From Myxococcales bacterium (GTDB lineage: Bacteria > Myxococcota_A > Polyangia > Polyangiales > Polyangiaceae), in contig JAEUKE010000258.1 in NCBI GenBank assembly GCA_016794345.1, forward strand, positions 1 to 64,000: 64,000 bases of DNA, written 5' to 3'. The stretch's first letter is position 1, and the number at the start of each line of letters is the position of its first letter. Under the pieces are notes generated by a model. The model was not told the DNA's origin and made no database searches. It saw only the letters and a program-made list of their open reading frames with translations. Made by a program: the position numbers and the translations under genes. Positions 24,356 to 32,969 of this stretch are shown here, piece by piece.

Positions 24356-25543
24356 CGGAGCCTCGAGCGGGCCGAGGTGCGTCAGCTGCGCGACGCAGGC
24401 GATGGTGGCGTAGCTCTCGGAGAGGCAGGTCACTCCGCCGCCGTCGGAGAAGCCGACCGAGCCGGCGCTGCAAGGCTCTCCGCCCATCGTCGTAGGCGAG
24501 CCGACGATGGTGAGGGGGGAGAGCCCGAGGATCGTGTTCGACATCGCCAGGCTCGCCGCCTGTCCGGTGTCCGCGCAGCCGATCACGCTGACGGCGGCCC
24601 GCGCGTTCCAATACGAGGCGGACGAATAGGGCGCTGTCGCTCGGAGAACCGCCTTCGAAGCCCAGACGACGATGCCGTCTCCCCAGCTGCCGTCCGGCTT
24701 CGCGGCGGTGCTCTCGACATAGATGTTCGACAGATCGGCGCTCTTCACCCCGAGGACACCGAGGCCAAAGACACGGGCGCTCGTCACCGCGACGGTCTCG
24801 GCGCGGAGCTTCTTGCCGCCGAGCACGGCGATTCCGCCGGCGGAGCCGCCGTTCACCGTCACCTCTTCGAGGTTCGCCGTAGCTTGCGGAAGCGCCGAGT
24901 TGTCGACGAGCAAGCCGGTGAGGCAGGCCGGATCTCCGCAGTCTACGGTGAGGTCGCGGAACGCCGACTTCGGCGTGTCCCGCAGAGCGATTCCTGCGAC
25001 CTTCGCGCCGACGATCGCGCTCCGCCGAACGCCCACCTCGTCGAAGGTGCCCTCGATCGCGACCGACGCATCCACGAAGGTCACCTCGACGGTCCGCACC
25101 AGGGTCGCGCTCCCTCCGTTCGGCAAGGCGCTGGCGATTGCTCGCTGGTCGGTGCGCAGCGAGAGCTTCTTGAGGATGACGCCGCCGCCGGGCCCGACCT
25201 GCACCAGCGGCGTGGCCACGTTGGCGCCGTCGAGCGCGGTGCGCTGAGGCCCCCTCCCGACGATGGTGATCGACTTGCCGGCGATCGTGGCTCCTTCGTG
25301 GAAGGTGCCGGCAGCCAGTCGAAGGACCCCTCCGTCGGGCGTGGCGTCGACCGCCTGCTGCAGGGTCGCGAACTGGCCCGGGTGGGACACGACCACCGCT
25401 TGCGTGTCGACCTCCGCGTCGAGATCGTCGGCTTCTCCGTCGATCGACGCCTCCAGCGTCTCGTCGGCTCCGACGTCTTCGCACGCGAGCCCTCCACAAC
25501 CGACCAAGATGCCGATGAGCCCGATCCGCATGCGCCGCCTCAT
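24344..25543 (-). CDS. Secreted or lipid-anchored parallel beta-helix protein
   Basis: A 399-residue protein. MRRRMRIGLIGILVGCGGLAC is a signal with lipobox GLAC. The body has right-handed beta-helix features of the pectin-lyase fold: FATLQQAVDATPDGGVLRLAAGTFHE, ITIVGRG, then many short strands with Ala/Val/Thr turns. A Cys-rich C-terminal part follows. The start at 25543 is chosen to place the signal first. Such proteins in myxobacteria are often surface proteins without known enzymatic activity. Confidence 0.78.
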   Translation of the reverse strand: MRRRMRIGLIGILVGCGGLACEDVGADETLEASIDGEADDLDAEVDTQAVVVSHPGQFATLQQAVDATPDGGVLRLAAGTFHEGATIAGKSITIVGRGPQRTALDGANVATPLVQVGPGGGVILKKLSLRTDQRAIASALPNGGSATLVRTVEVTFVDASVAIEGTFDEVGVRRSAIVGAKVAGIALRDTPKSAFRDLTVDCGDPACLTGLLVDNSALPQATANLEEVTVNGGSAGGIAVLGGKKLRAETVAVTSARVFGLGVLGVKSADLSNIYVESTAAKPDGSWGDGIVVWASKAVLRATAPYSSASYWNARAAVSVIGCADTGQAASLAMSNTILGLSPLTIVGSPTTMGGEPCSAGSVGFSDGGGVTCLSESYATIACVAQLTHLGPLEAPAVP

Positions 25544-25651
25544 GCGCGCGCCGTCCGCAAGCGCCGTGCCTCTCGAGAGCGCGAGGTTTTCGGGGCGGGT
25601 CCTGCTCACGTTCCCTGCACTGTCAGAGACATGTCCGAGGCGGCGCAGACC

Positions 25652-27052
25652 TCAGAACGCAAGCTCCTTCTTCAGATCGTCGCGCGGCTCGAGGGCAGAG
25701 GGCGCAGCGGTCGGCGTCGGCTGGGCGGTTCGGGCGACCGACGGCCCAACTGGCTTCCAGGATGCCCGCGGCTGCGCGGTGGCCGCGCTCGCCGCGACCG
25801 CCTGCGGCGCCTCGACGAGCGGCGGCAGCACGCGGTCCGAAGAAGCGCTCACGGCGATCGTTCGAGCTTCCTGCAGCGTGGGCGTGGATCCCCCGGCCTC
25901 CTCCGTCCGTCGTGGAGCCTCCGAGCCATCACGGAGCCACAAGGACAGTCCGCCGAGCACGAGGGCGAGCGCGAGGACGAGCACGAGCCCCGGAGAGCCG
26001 AGCCAAGCGGGTCGGCGTCGGCCGATGGGCGGGGCTCGACCGCTCGGCGTCGCTCCCACATCGTCCCGAGAGGGGGTATCCGCGAGCGTGCGCCGGTCCG
26101 CCGACGGGGAAGGCTGCGCGGAATCAATGACAAAATTGTCATCTTCATCCTGGATAGCCAGGAGAGCCTCCGGCTCTGCCGGCCAGCTCGAGAGCTCGCT
26201 CGGCACATCGGGCAAGAGCGCGAGGTAGGCCTCAGCGAGCTCGCGTGCCGAGCCGAAGCGCTCGCGTGGCTGACGGTGGACCCCACGCGCGAACCAGTCG
26301 TCGAAGCCGTCGGGGACCTCGGCGAAGGACGAGGGGCTCGGAATGGGCCCGGTCGAGATGTTCACGATGAGATCGGCGAGCGAGTCGCCTTCGAACGGCT
26401 GACGCCCACAGAGGCACTCGAACGCGATCGTCGCCAGCGACCAGAGGTCCGCCGCCGCGTCCACATTGCGCCCTCGGAGCTGCTCCGGGCTCATGTACGA
26501 GGGCGTCCCCAGGATCGCGCCGCTCGCCGTGACGCGGCTCGCCTCTGCCCATTTGTCCTGCACCTTGGCGACGCCGAAGTCGAGCACCTTCACGCTCGGC
26601 ATCCCCTCCTCGTCCACGAGGAACACGTTCTCGGGCTTGAGGTCTCGGTGAACGACGCCGCGCGCGTGCGCGCGGGAGAGCGCCCGCGCCACGTGGACGA
26701 GCACGCGCCCGAGCTCCGCCGGAGAGAGATGGCCATCGCGCGTCAGACGCGCCCGAAGGCTCTCGCCTCGCAGGAGCTCCATGACGATGAAAGGCGTCCC
26801 CTCCGCGACGCCGTGGTCGAGGATCTGAACGACGTGCGCGCCGCGGAGCGCAGCGGCGGTGCGGGCCTCACGGACGAACCTTCGCCGCCGGACGTCGCCC
26901 GCCTCGTCCGTGGGTCGGAGCAGCTTGATGGCGACGTCGCTCCCCAACGTGAGGTGCTCCGCGCGGAACACGCGCCCCATCCCGCCCTCGCCGATTGGCT
27001 CGATCAGCCGATAGCGACCCGCGATCTCGTCGCCTGGGCTCCAGGTCTTCAC
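25652..27052 (-). CDS. Membrane-bound Ser/Thr protein kinase (Hanks type)
   Basis: A 466-residue kinase. Gly-rich loop GEGGMGRVF, ATP lysine VAIKLLRP, catalytic loop GVVHRDLKPEN, LDFGVAK and the APE-equivalent SYMSPEQ are all present, so it should be active. The kinase domain spans about 10-280. A Pro/Ser-rich juxtamembrane segment, one membrane helix (LVLVLALALVLGGLSLWL) and a short Ala-rich extracytoplasmic tail follow. It is divergent from the FHA-containing regulator with only 22 bp between the starts, and FHA domains bind phosphothreonine. A kinase-FHA regulator pair is therefore likely. Confidence 0.92.
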   Translation of the reverse strand: MKTWSPGDEIAGRYRLIEPIGEGGMGRVFRAEHLTLGSDVAIKLLRPTDEAGDVRRRRFVREARTAAALRGAHVVQILDHGVAEGTPFIVMELLRGESLRARLTRDGHLSPAELGRVLVHVARALSRAHARGVVHRDLKPENVFLVDEEGMPSVKVLDFGVAKVQDKWAEASRVTASGAILGTPSYMSPEQLRGRNVDAAADLWSLATIAFECLCGRQPFEGDSLADLIVNISTGPIPSPSSFAEVPDGFDDWFARGVHRQPRERFGSARELAEAYLALLPDVPSELSSWPAEPEALLAIQDEDDNFVIDSAQPSPSADRRTLADTPSRDDVGATPSGRAPPIGRRRPAWLGSPGLVLVLALALVLGGLSLWLRDGSEAPRRTEEAGGSTPTLQEARTIAVSASSDRVLPPLVEAPQAVAASAATAQPRASWKPVGPSVARTAQPTPTAAPSALEPRDDLKKELAF

Positions 27053-27074
27053 GGCGAGGCGCTAGATTGCCCTG

Positions 27075-28400
27075 GTGCGAACGACTTGGGAAGAGCCGGA
27101 GGAGGGCGCTCCGGCAGAACGTGAGCTCCTCACCTACGTGCTCGGCTTCGACGATCTCTGCACGAACGTAACCGAGACGTTCGATATCGGCTCGCGCTCG
27201 AGTGTGCAGTTCGGGGGGAGCGAGGAGCGCGCCCCGCGCCTGACACGCGCCGGGCTCGAGCTCCCCGACCGCTGGGCTTCTTCCCGGCATGCTGAGCTGA
27301 CCCGGAGCGGCTCGGCGCGCGTGCTGCGCGATCACGGCAGCCGAAACGGCACCTTCGTGAACGGGGTCCGCATCACCGAGCAGCGTCTGCACGACGGCGA
27401 TCTCGTGGAGGTGGGCCACTCTCTGCTGGTCTACAGAACCTGCACGAACGAAGCCGTCGAGGTCCTCTCCCAGAAGAGTCCCTTCGGACCGACCCGCACG
27501 CACCATCCTCACGTCGCCATGACGAACCGCGACTTGATCCGCCTCGCCACGACGAGCCAGCCCGCGTTGATCCTGGGCGAGACCGGAACGGGCAAGGACA
27601 TCGTGGCCCGTGCGATCCACAAACACAGCGGTCGCGCAGGCGGCTATGTGGTCATCGATTGCGGCGCCATCCCGGACGCGCTCGTCGAGTCGACCTTCTT
27701 CGGTCATCGCAGAGGTGCCTTCACGGGCGCCTCCGAGGCGCACGTAGGGGCGATCGTACGCGCGGACGGCGGGACGCTTTTCTTCGACGAGATCGCGAAC
27801 CTGAGCCCGGTCGCGCAGGCGAAGCTCCTCCGCGTCCTGGAAGACGGCGCCGTCACGCCGCTCGGGAGCGCAGTCCCGCAGCCGGTCGACGTGCGGTGGG
27901 TCGCAGCGACCAACTCCCCGACGATCCACGAGCCGGCAAGGTTTCGCGCCGATCTGCTGCGGCGCTTGGCGGGCGTGACAGTGGAGCTCCTACCGCTGCG
28001 CAAACGACGGGAGGACCTCGGCACGCTGACCGCACACATTCTCGCCGAAGCGGGCTTCCGCAAGGTCGGCATTTCGGCGTCGGCGGCACGCCGGCTCTTC
28101 GCCGACCCGCTCGAGGGCAACATCCGGCAGCTGAAGACCATCCTCCGCGGCGCAGCCAGCTTGGCGGATGAGGGCCGCATCGAGCAGAGGCACCTGGGCC
28201 CGGCCCTGGGGTCGATCGCAGCATCGGAGCCGACCGTGGTCGCGGACAAGGAGACCCTCGATCAGGTCAGGGTCGAGCAGGCCCTCGCGAGAACGAAAGG
28301 CAACGTGGTCCGCGCCGCTCGAGCGCTCGACGTCCACCCACGGCAGCTCTATCGCCTGGTCGATCGTCTCGGCATCTCGCTGTCCAAGTACCGCGCCTGA
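27075..28400 (+). CDS. Sigma54-dependent transcriptional activator with N-terminal FHA domain
   Basis: A 441-residue enhancer-binding protein starting with GTG. FHA domain at about 35-125 (SSRHAELTRSG, DHGSRNGTFVNG). AAA+ domain at about 145-370 with Walker A GETGTGKD (168-175), the sigma54-contact loop GAFTGA (214-219), Walker B TLFFDEI and the arginine finger region FRADLLRRL. A Fis-type helix-turn-helix ends it (RVEQALARTKGNVVRAARALDVHPRQLYRLV). No receiver domain is present; control probably comes from phosphothreonine binding, with the adjacent kinase as candidate partner. A sigma54-like promoter and tandem sites lie directly downstream. Confidence 0.93.
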   Translation: MRTTWEEPEEGAPAERELLTYVLGFDDLCTNVTETFDIGSRSSVQFGGSEERAPRLTRAGLELPDRWASSRHAELTRSGSARVLRDHGSRNGTFVNGVRITEQRLHDGDLVEVGHSLLVYRTCTNEAVEVLSQKSPFGPTRTHHPHVAMTNRDLIRLATTSQPALILGETGTGKDIVARAIHKHSGRAGGYVVIDCGAIPDALVESTFFGHRRGAFTGASEAHVGAIVRADGGTLFFDEIANLSPVAQAKLLRVLEDGAVTPLGSAVPQPVDVRWVAATNSPTIHEPARFRADLLRRLAGVTVELLPLRKRREDLGTLTAHILAEAGFRKVGISASAARRLFADPLEGNIRQLKTILRGAASLADEGRIEQRHLGPALGSIAASEPTVVADKETLDQVRVEQALARTKGNVVRAARALDVHPRQLYRLVDRLGISLSKYRA

Positions 28401-28430
28401 TCGGACACGTCTCGGACTGTCTCGGACACC
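28401..28430 (+). promoter_or_regulatory. Tandem TCGGAC repeats, candidate activator binding sites
   Basis: TCGGAC starts at 28401, 28412 and 28422, with spacings of 11 and 10 bp, so the copies sit on one face of the helix. The last copy ends about 50 bp before the sigma54-like promoter, a normal place for upstream activating sites. Binding by the adjacent FHA-AAA+ activator is inferred from position only. Confidence 0.5.
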
Positions 28431-28479
28431 TCGCGCTGCGCCCCGGCCCGATCGCCGCGATCCTCGGGCCCTTCGCCCC

Positions 28480-28493
28480 GGCACGACGCTTGC
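28480..28493 (+). promoter_or_regulatory. Sigma54 (-24/-12) promoter
   Basis: GGCACG at 28480-28485, four bases, then TTGC at 28490-28493: the GG and GC dinucleotides have the invariant sigma54 spacing and the flanking bases match consensus. Transcription would start near 28505, only about five bases before the ATG at 28510, so the mRNA would be almost leaderless. That is unusual and lowers confidence somewhat. Confidence 0.55.
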
Positions 28494-28509
28494 GCATGCG
28501 CGCGCCCGC

Positions 28510-31500
28510 ATGCAACGACGAATCGCCATCCTCGGCGGGGGGCTCGGCGCGCTCTCCACCGCATTCGAGCTCTCGCGGCGCCCCGGCTTTCGCGACCGCT
28601 TCGAGATCACGGTCTTCCAGATGGGCCACCGCCTCGGTGGCAAGGGCGCCTCGAGCGTGAACGCCGACGAGCACCATCGGATCGAAGAGCACGGGCTGCA
28701 CATCTTCTGGGGCTTCTACGAGAACACGTTCCGGATGATGCGCGAGGTCTACGCCGAGCTCGGTCGCTCGCCCGACCAGCCTCTCGCGACTTTCGCGCAG
28801 GCTTTTTTCTCACACGATCTGATCGTCATCCCGGAGCGAAAGCCCGATGGGACGGTCGGCCTCTGGCCTCTGCGCCTCCCACGGAACGAGCGGCAGCCCG
28901 GGGACGGGCTGGACGATGTGCTTGCTCCTTGGGACTACGTCCCTCGTGTGCTCGCATGGCTGCTCGAGCTTCTTGGAGCGAGGGCCGACGCCGGTGCACG
29001 GCGGGAGGGCCAACCGCTGTGGGAGCGCGCGGTCCGCAAAGGAGGAGAGCTCTTGCTCAGCTCGGTCGTCCACGGTAGTCGAGCGCTCGGCCGGCTGAGG
29101 AGGGTCGTCCGAGCGGTGTCGACCGCTCGTGCGCTCGCCAGCGCGCCGGCGGGCGCCCAGGAGCGACACGCCAGCCAGGTGCTCTTCCTCGTCCGTCAGG
29201 CCCAGAAGAGCTTCGCGCGGCTCGTCGACAGCGGCGAGACGGACGAGCGTCTCTCGATGCAGATCGATCTGGCTTTGACGCTCGTCCGCGGGCTGATCGC
29301 GGACGGCCTCGTGTTGCCTCCACGCGACTTTCACGCGTTCGACGACGAGAGCCTCCGCGACTGGCTCCGCCGACACGGCGCGCGGCTGGAGACGCTGCGC
29401 TCCCCCTTGCTCGAGGGGCTGCACGCCGCCATCTACAGCTCGGGCTTGGAGATCGCCGCCGGCACCGCGGTACACGGGCTGCTGCGCATCGCGTTCACCT
29501 ACAAGGGCTCGATCCTGTGGAAGATGCGGGCAGGGATGGGGGAGACCATCTTCGCGCCCCTCTACGAGATCCTGCGCCGCCGCGGCGTCCGCTTCGAGCT
29601 GTTCCATCGCGTCGACGCGCTTCGTCTCTCGGACGATCGACGATCGGTTGACCGCGTCGAGCTGACGGTGCAGGCGCGCGCACGCGACGGCGGATATCGT
29701 CCCCTGTCCGACGTCGGAGGCCTCCCCGTATGGCCGCGCCACCCCGACTGGAGCCAGCTCGAAGGAGGCGAAGCGCTGCGGGAGTCGGGGGCGGACTTCG
29801 AGTGCTGGTGGCGAGAGGCTCCCGGGTCCCAGAAGCGGACGCTCATCCGCGGGACCGACTTCGATGAGGTCGTCCTCGGCATCTCGATCGGCGCGCTGCC
29901 CGATATCTGCGGCGACATCGCCGCAGACAACCCGCGCTTCGCGTCCATGCTCACGAACGTCAAGACCACCCTCACTCAATCGGCTCAGCTCTGGTTCGGT
30001 CCGCCGCTCTCGGCCTTCGGGCACGACGCGAGCGATCCGCCGATCGTGATCCCGTACACCCCACCGATGGACACGTGGGCGGACATGAGCCACCTGCTCG
30101 CGCGCGAGACCTGGCCAGCCGGCCATCGCCCGGCGACCTGCGCCTACCTGACCGCCCGGCTCGAAGACGTCGAACCGGTGCCGCCGCGAGGCGAGAACGA
30201 CTACCCCGATAGGATTCGCGAGCGCGTCCGCTCGAACACCGCGCGTTGGCTTCGCGAATCGGCCGGCGCGCTCTGGCCAGGCGCGGGGACGACCCACGAT
30301 CCACGCGAGCTCAACTGGCACTGGCTCCACGACCCGGAGGAGCGCGACGGCGAGGCCCGCCTCGAGGCTCAATGGATCGCGCCTGTCCCCAATCCCTCCG
30401 ACCGGTACGTGCTCTCGCTCCCCGGCTCGACGCGCCACCGCCTACGCTCGCACGAGTCGGGCTACGAGAACCTCACCCTGGCCGGAGACTGGACGCGCAA
30501 CGCGATCAACGGCGGCTGCGCCGAGTCTGCGGTCATGAGCGGGCTCGACGCCGCGCGATGCCTCGACCCGGGTGTGAGGCCGGGCATCGGCGACTGGCTG
30601 GCGGCGCTGGAGGCGAAGAACGACAGCCGGTCCAAGAAGGTGGCCCCGGCGGCCCAGCGTCCCCTGGACGTTTCCACCCAAAGCGCGATGGAGTCGAGCG
30701 GCGTGCGCACGAGAGAGCTCCCGCGATACGCCGTGCGGGACGGAGAGCTGACAGCGGTCCCGCCCATCCAGCTCGACGTCGACGTGTCGGTCTTCGTTCT
30801 TCGGGCCGATCGCGAGCAACTCCAACGCTTGCTCGACGGGCTGCTCAATCTCTCACCCGAGCTGGCCTACTACCGAGCGCTCGCGCCGCTGGCCGTGCTC
30901 TACTGCGCGCGGGTAGACAACCATGCGCTGACAGATCCGCTAGGTTTCGTGCCCGAGCTGGACTTCGGGTTCTGGATCCCGGCGCTCGGCGGGCGCGTGG
31001 CGAGGGGCCGTTTCACGCCCGATCGGCTGGTGACGTTTTCGCCGTACCTGTGGGTCTCGAACGACGTCGCCATGACCAACGGGCGCTCGATCTTCGGCTT
31101 CTTCAAGGACATCGGCACCAGGATGCAGATGCCGCCGATCGAACAGGTAGGCGCACCGCTGCTCCTCGACGCTTGGGTGATGCCGCGCTTCGGCGCCGGA
31201 AGACCAATCGAAGAGAAGCGTTTGATCGAGGTCCACCGCGCGGCCGCTCCGACCTCCGCGTCCGGGCTGGGCGGGCTCGGGCGAGTCATCGGCACCGTCA
31301 CCCAAGCGATCACCGACGGCGGCCGGAGCGACGGGCAGCTCTCCTCGCTCCGCGCCGCGCTGACGCTCGCGCGGACCGCGCCTCGTGGCCAGCGGATGGT
31401 GCTCCTGAAGCAGACGCCGGACGTGCTCGACGCGAGGCGCGCCTGCTACCAGGCCATCGTCGAGGCCGACATCACCTTCGCGAGCCGCCCGATCGTCGAG

Positions 31501-31707
31501 AACCTCGGCGGCGGGGATCGCGTGGTCATCCACGAGTACGACTCCCACCGCGTGGCCCGCACGCTCGGCCTCGTCGGCGTACGCGAAGAGCGCGACCGGT
31601 TCACCACCCGCTCGGTGAGCTCCGCGCGAGCCCGCTTCCAGGCGACGCTCGCGAGCTCGTCGCTGGTCTGGGAACGAGGGTCCGCCTCGGCGCGGGAGGC
31701 GTCATGA
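28510..31707 (+). CDS. Fusion of FAD-dependent desaturase-like oxidoreductase and acetoacetate-decarboxylase-like domain
   Basis: A 1065-residue protein. Residues 1 to about 700 form a FAD-dependent amine-oxidase/carotenoid-desaturase-like domain: IAILGGGLGALSTAFELSRR, MGHRLGGKGAS, EEHGLHIFWGFYENTFRMMREVY, and the C-terminal NLTLAGDWTRNAINGGCAESAVMSG. After a linker, residues about 737-1040 resemble acetoacetate decarboxylase (PPIQLDVDVSVF, FGFWIPALGG, DVAMTNGRSIFGFFKDIG); the Schiff-base lysine position of that family seems kept in GFFKD. The substrate is unknown. It is coupled by ATGA to a geranylgeranyl-reductase-like gene, which suggests lipid or isoprenoid chemistry. Confidence 0.82.
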   Translation: MQRRIAILGGGLGALSTAFELSRRPGFRDRFEITVFQMGHRLGGKGASSVNADEHHRIEEHGLHIFWGFYENTFRMMREVYAELGRSPDQPLATFAQAFFSHDLIVIPERKPDGTVGLWPLRLPRNERQPGDGLDDVLAPWDYVPRVLAWLLELLGARADAGARREGQPLWERAVRKGGELLLSSVVHGSRALGRLRRVVRAVSTARALASAPAGAQERHASQVLFLVRQAQKSFARLVDSGETDERLSMQIDLALTLVRGLIADGLVLPPRDFHAFDDESLRDWLRRHGARLETLRSPLLEGLHAAIYSSGLEIAAGTAVHGLLRIAFTYKGSILWKMRAGMGETIFAPLYEILRRRGVRFELFHRVDALRLSDDRRSVDRVELTVQARARDGGYRPLSDVGGLPVWPRHPDWSQLEGGEALRESGADFECWWREAPGSQKRTLIRGTDFDEVVLGISIGALPDICGDIAADNPRFASMLTNVKTTLTQSAQLWFGPPLSAFGHDASDPPIVIPYTPPMDTWADMSHLLARETWPAGHRPATCAYLTARLEDVEPVPPRGENDYPDRIRERVRSNTARWLRESAGALWPGAGTTHDPRELNWHWLHDPEERDGEARLEAQWIAPVPNPSDRYVLSLPGSTRHRLRSHESGYENLTLAGDWTRNAINGGCAESAVMSGLDAARCLDPGVRPGIGDWLAALEAKNDSRSKKVAPAAQRPLDVSTQSAMESSGVRTRELPRYAVRDGELTAVPPIQLDVDVSVFVLRADREQLQRLLDGLLNLSPELAYYRALAPLAVLYCARVDNHALTDPLGFVPELDFGFWIPALGGRVARGRFTPDRLVTFSPYLWVSNDVAMTNGRSIFGFFKDIGTRMQMPPIEQVGAPLLLDAWVMPRFGAGRPIEEKRLIEVHRAAAPTSASGLGGLGRVIGTVTQAITDGGRSDGQLSSLRAALTLARTAPRGQRMVLLKQTPDVLDARRACYQAIVEADITFASRPIVENLGGGDRVVIHEYDSHRVARTLGLVGVREERDRFTTRSVSSARARFQATLASSSLVWERGSASAREAS

Positions 31708-32969
31708 GCCTCGACGCGGACGTTATCATCGTCGGGGGCGGCCCCGCCGGGCTGACCACCGCGCTCTACCTCGCGGCGTGCGCGCCCGAGCTGGTCGACA
31801 GGGTGCTGATCCTCGAGCGAGGCACCTATCCTCGTGACAAGCCCTGCGCGGGGGGCATCGGCGGCCGCGCTGATCGGGTGCTGGCGCGGATCGGCGTTCG
31901 CGTCGACGTTCCGAGCGCCCACGTCCGGGGGGTGGCGGTGTCCGTTCGCGGCGGGCGGGTCATCCGGAGGGAGCCCTCCGGCCTCTTCGTCGGACGTGTC
32001 GTCGAACGCGCCATCTTCGACTCGCGCCTGGCCGAGATCGCCTTGGCCAGAGGGGCGAGAATCGCTCAAGGCGTCCGGGTGGAGCGTGTCGAGCCTGGCG
32101 CGGATCACGTGACGGTCCACACCGACCACGGCCAGATTCGCGCGCGATTCGTCGTCGGTGCGGACGGCGTCGGCAGCATCGTCAGGCGCGCCGTTCCCTC
32201 CGACGTACGCGCGCTGCGGGCGCAGGTGGTGGAGGTCGACACCCAGCCGGTGTCCACCGACGTCGACCGCGACATCCTCCATTTCGACGCGAGCGACGCC
32301 TCGCTAGACGGATACGTTTGGGACTTCCCAGCCCCTCGAGAGAGGGACAACGTCTGCCGCGGGGCCTATGTGCTCAAGATCCCCGGCCGCAAGTCGCCCG
32401 ATGCCGCGTCTGTCCTGGATCAGCACCTCCAACGACTCGGCCTCGACCCCTCGCGCTACCCTCAGAAGCGCTTCGCCGAGCGGGCCTTCAGCTCCCGTGC
32501 ACCACTGACGGGTCCTCGGCTGATGCTCGTCGGCGAGGCTGCCGGGGTGGACCCGGTCTCCGGCGAGGGCATCGCGCAGGCGATCGGCTATGGCGCGCTC
32601 GCAGGGCCATTCCTGGCCGAGAGGCTGCGTTCACGAGACGCACACCTCGGCGGGTGGTCGCGCCGCCTCACCCGCAGCGCGCTCGGCATCGACCTGCATG
32701 GGCGCGCGCAGCTCACGCGCTTCTTCTTCGGCCCGCGGCGCGCGTTCTACGAGCAGGCGCTCCTCCGCGTACCGGAGGCTCTGGATATCGGCTTGCGTTA
32801 CTTCGGCGGGCTAAGCCCCGATGCCGCGCAGACGGCACGCGTCGCCGCGTCGGGCTTGCGCCTCGAAGCCGGAGCGCTCGTGCGCCGCGTGGGCGCGCGA
32901 GCCGCGAGCAGGGTCTCAGGGATCCGCTTCCAGGATGAGGAGATCGGCCTCGCCCGCGCTCGTGAGTAG
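31704..32969 (+). CDS. Geranylgeranyl reductase-family flavoprotein
   Basis: A 421-residue FAD protein of the GGR/halogenase-like group. DVIIVGGGPAGLTTALYL at the N-terminus, YPRDKPCAGGIG (the PxxKxCGG-type motif of geranylgeranyl reductases), VVGADGVGSIVRR, and the LVGEAAGVDPVSGEGIAQAIGYG block that binds FAD. Family members reduce isoprenoid double bonds or oxidise lipids. The start overlaps the fusion gene (ATGA). The 3' end overlaps the convergent surface-protein gene by 54 bp, so the C-terminal tail is encoded opposite a functional gene. Confidence 0.85.
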   Translation: MSLDADVIIVGGGPAGLTTALYLAACAPELVDRVLILERGTYPRDKPCAGGIGGRADRVLARIGVRVDVPSAHVRGVAVSVRGGRVIRREPSGLFVGRVVERAIFDSRLAEIALARGARIAQGVRVERVEPGADHVTVHTDHGQIRARFVVGADGVGSIVRRAVPSDVRALRAQVVEVDTQPVSTDVDRDILHFDASDASLDGYVWDFPAPRERDNVCRGAYVLKIPGRKSPDAASVLDQHLQRLGLDPSRYPQKRFAERAFSSRAPLTGPRLMLVGEAAGVDPVSGEGIAQAIGYGALAGPFLAERLRSRDAHLGGWSRRLTRSALGIDLHGRAQLTRFFFGPRRAFYEQALLRVPEALDIGLRYFGGLSPDAAQTARVAASGLRLEAGALVRRVGARAASRVSGIRFQDEEIGLARARE

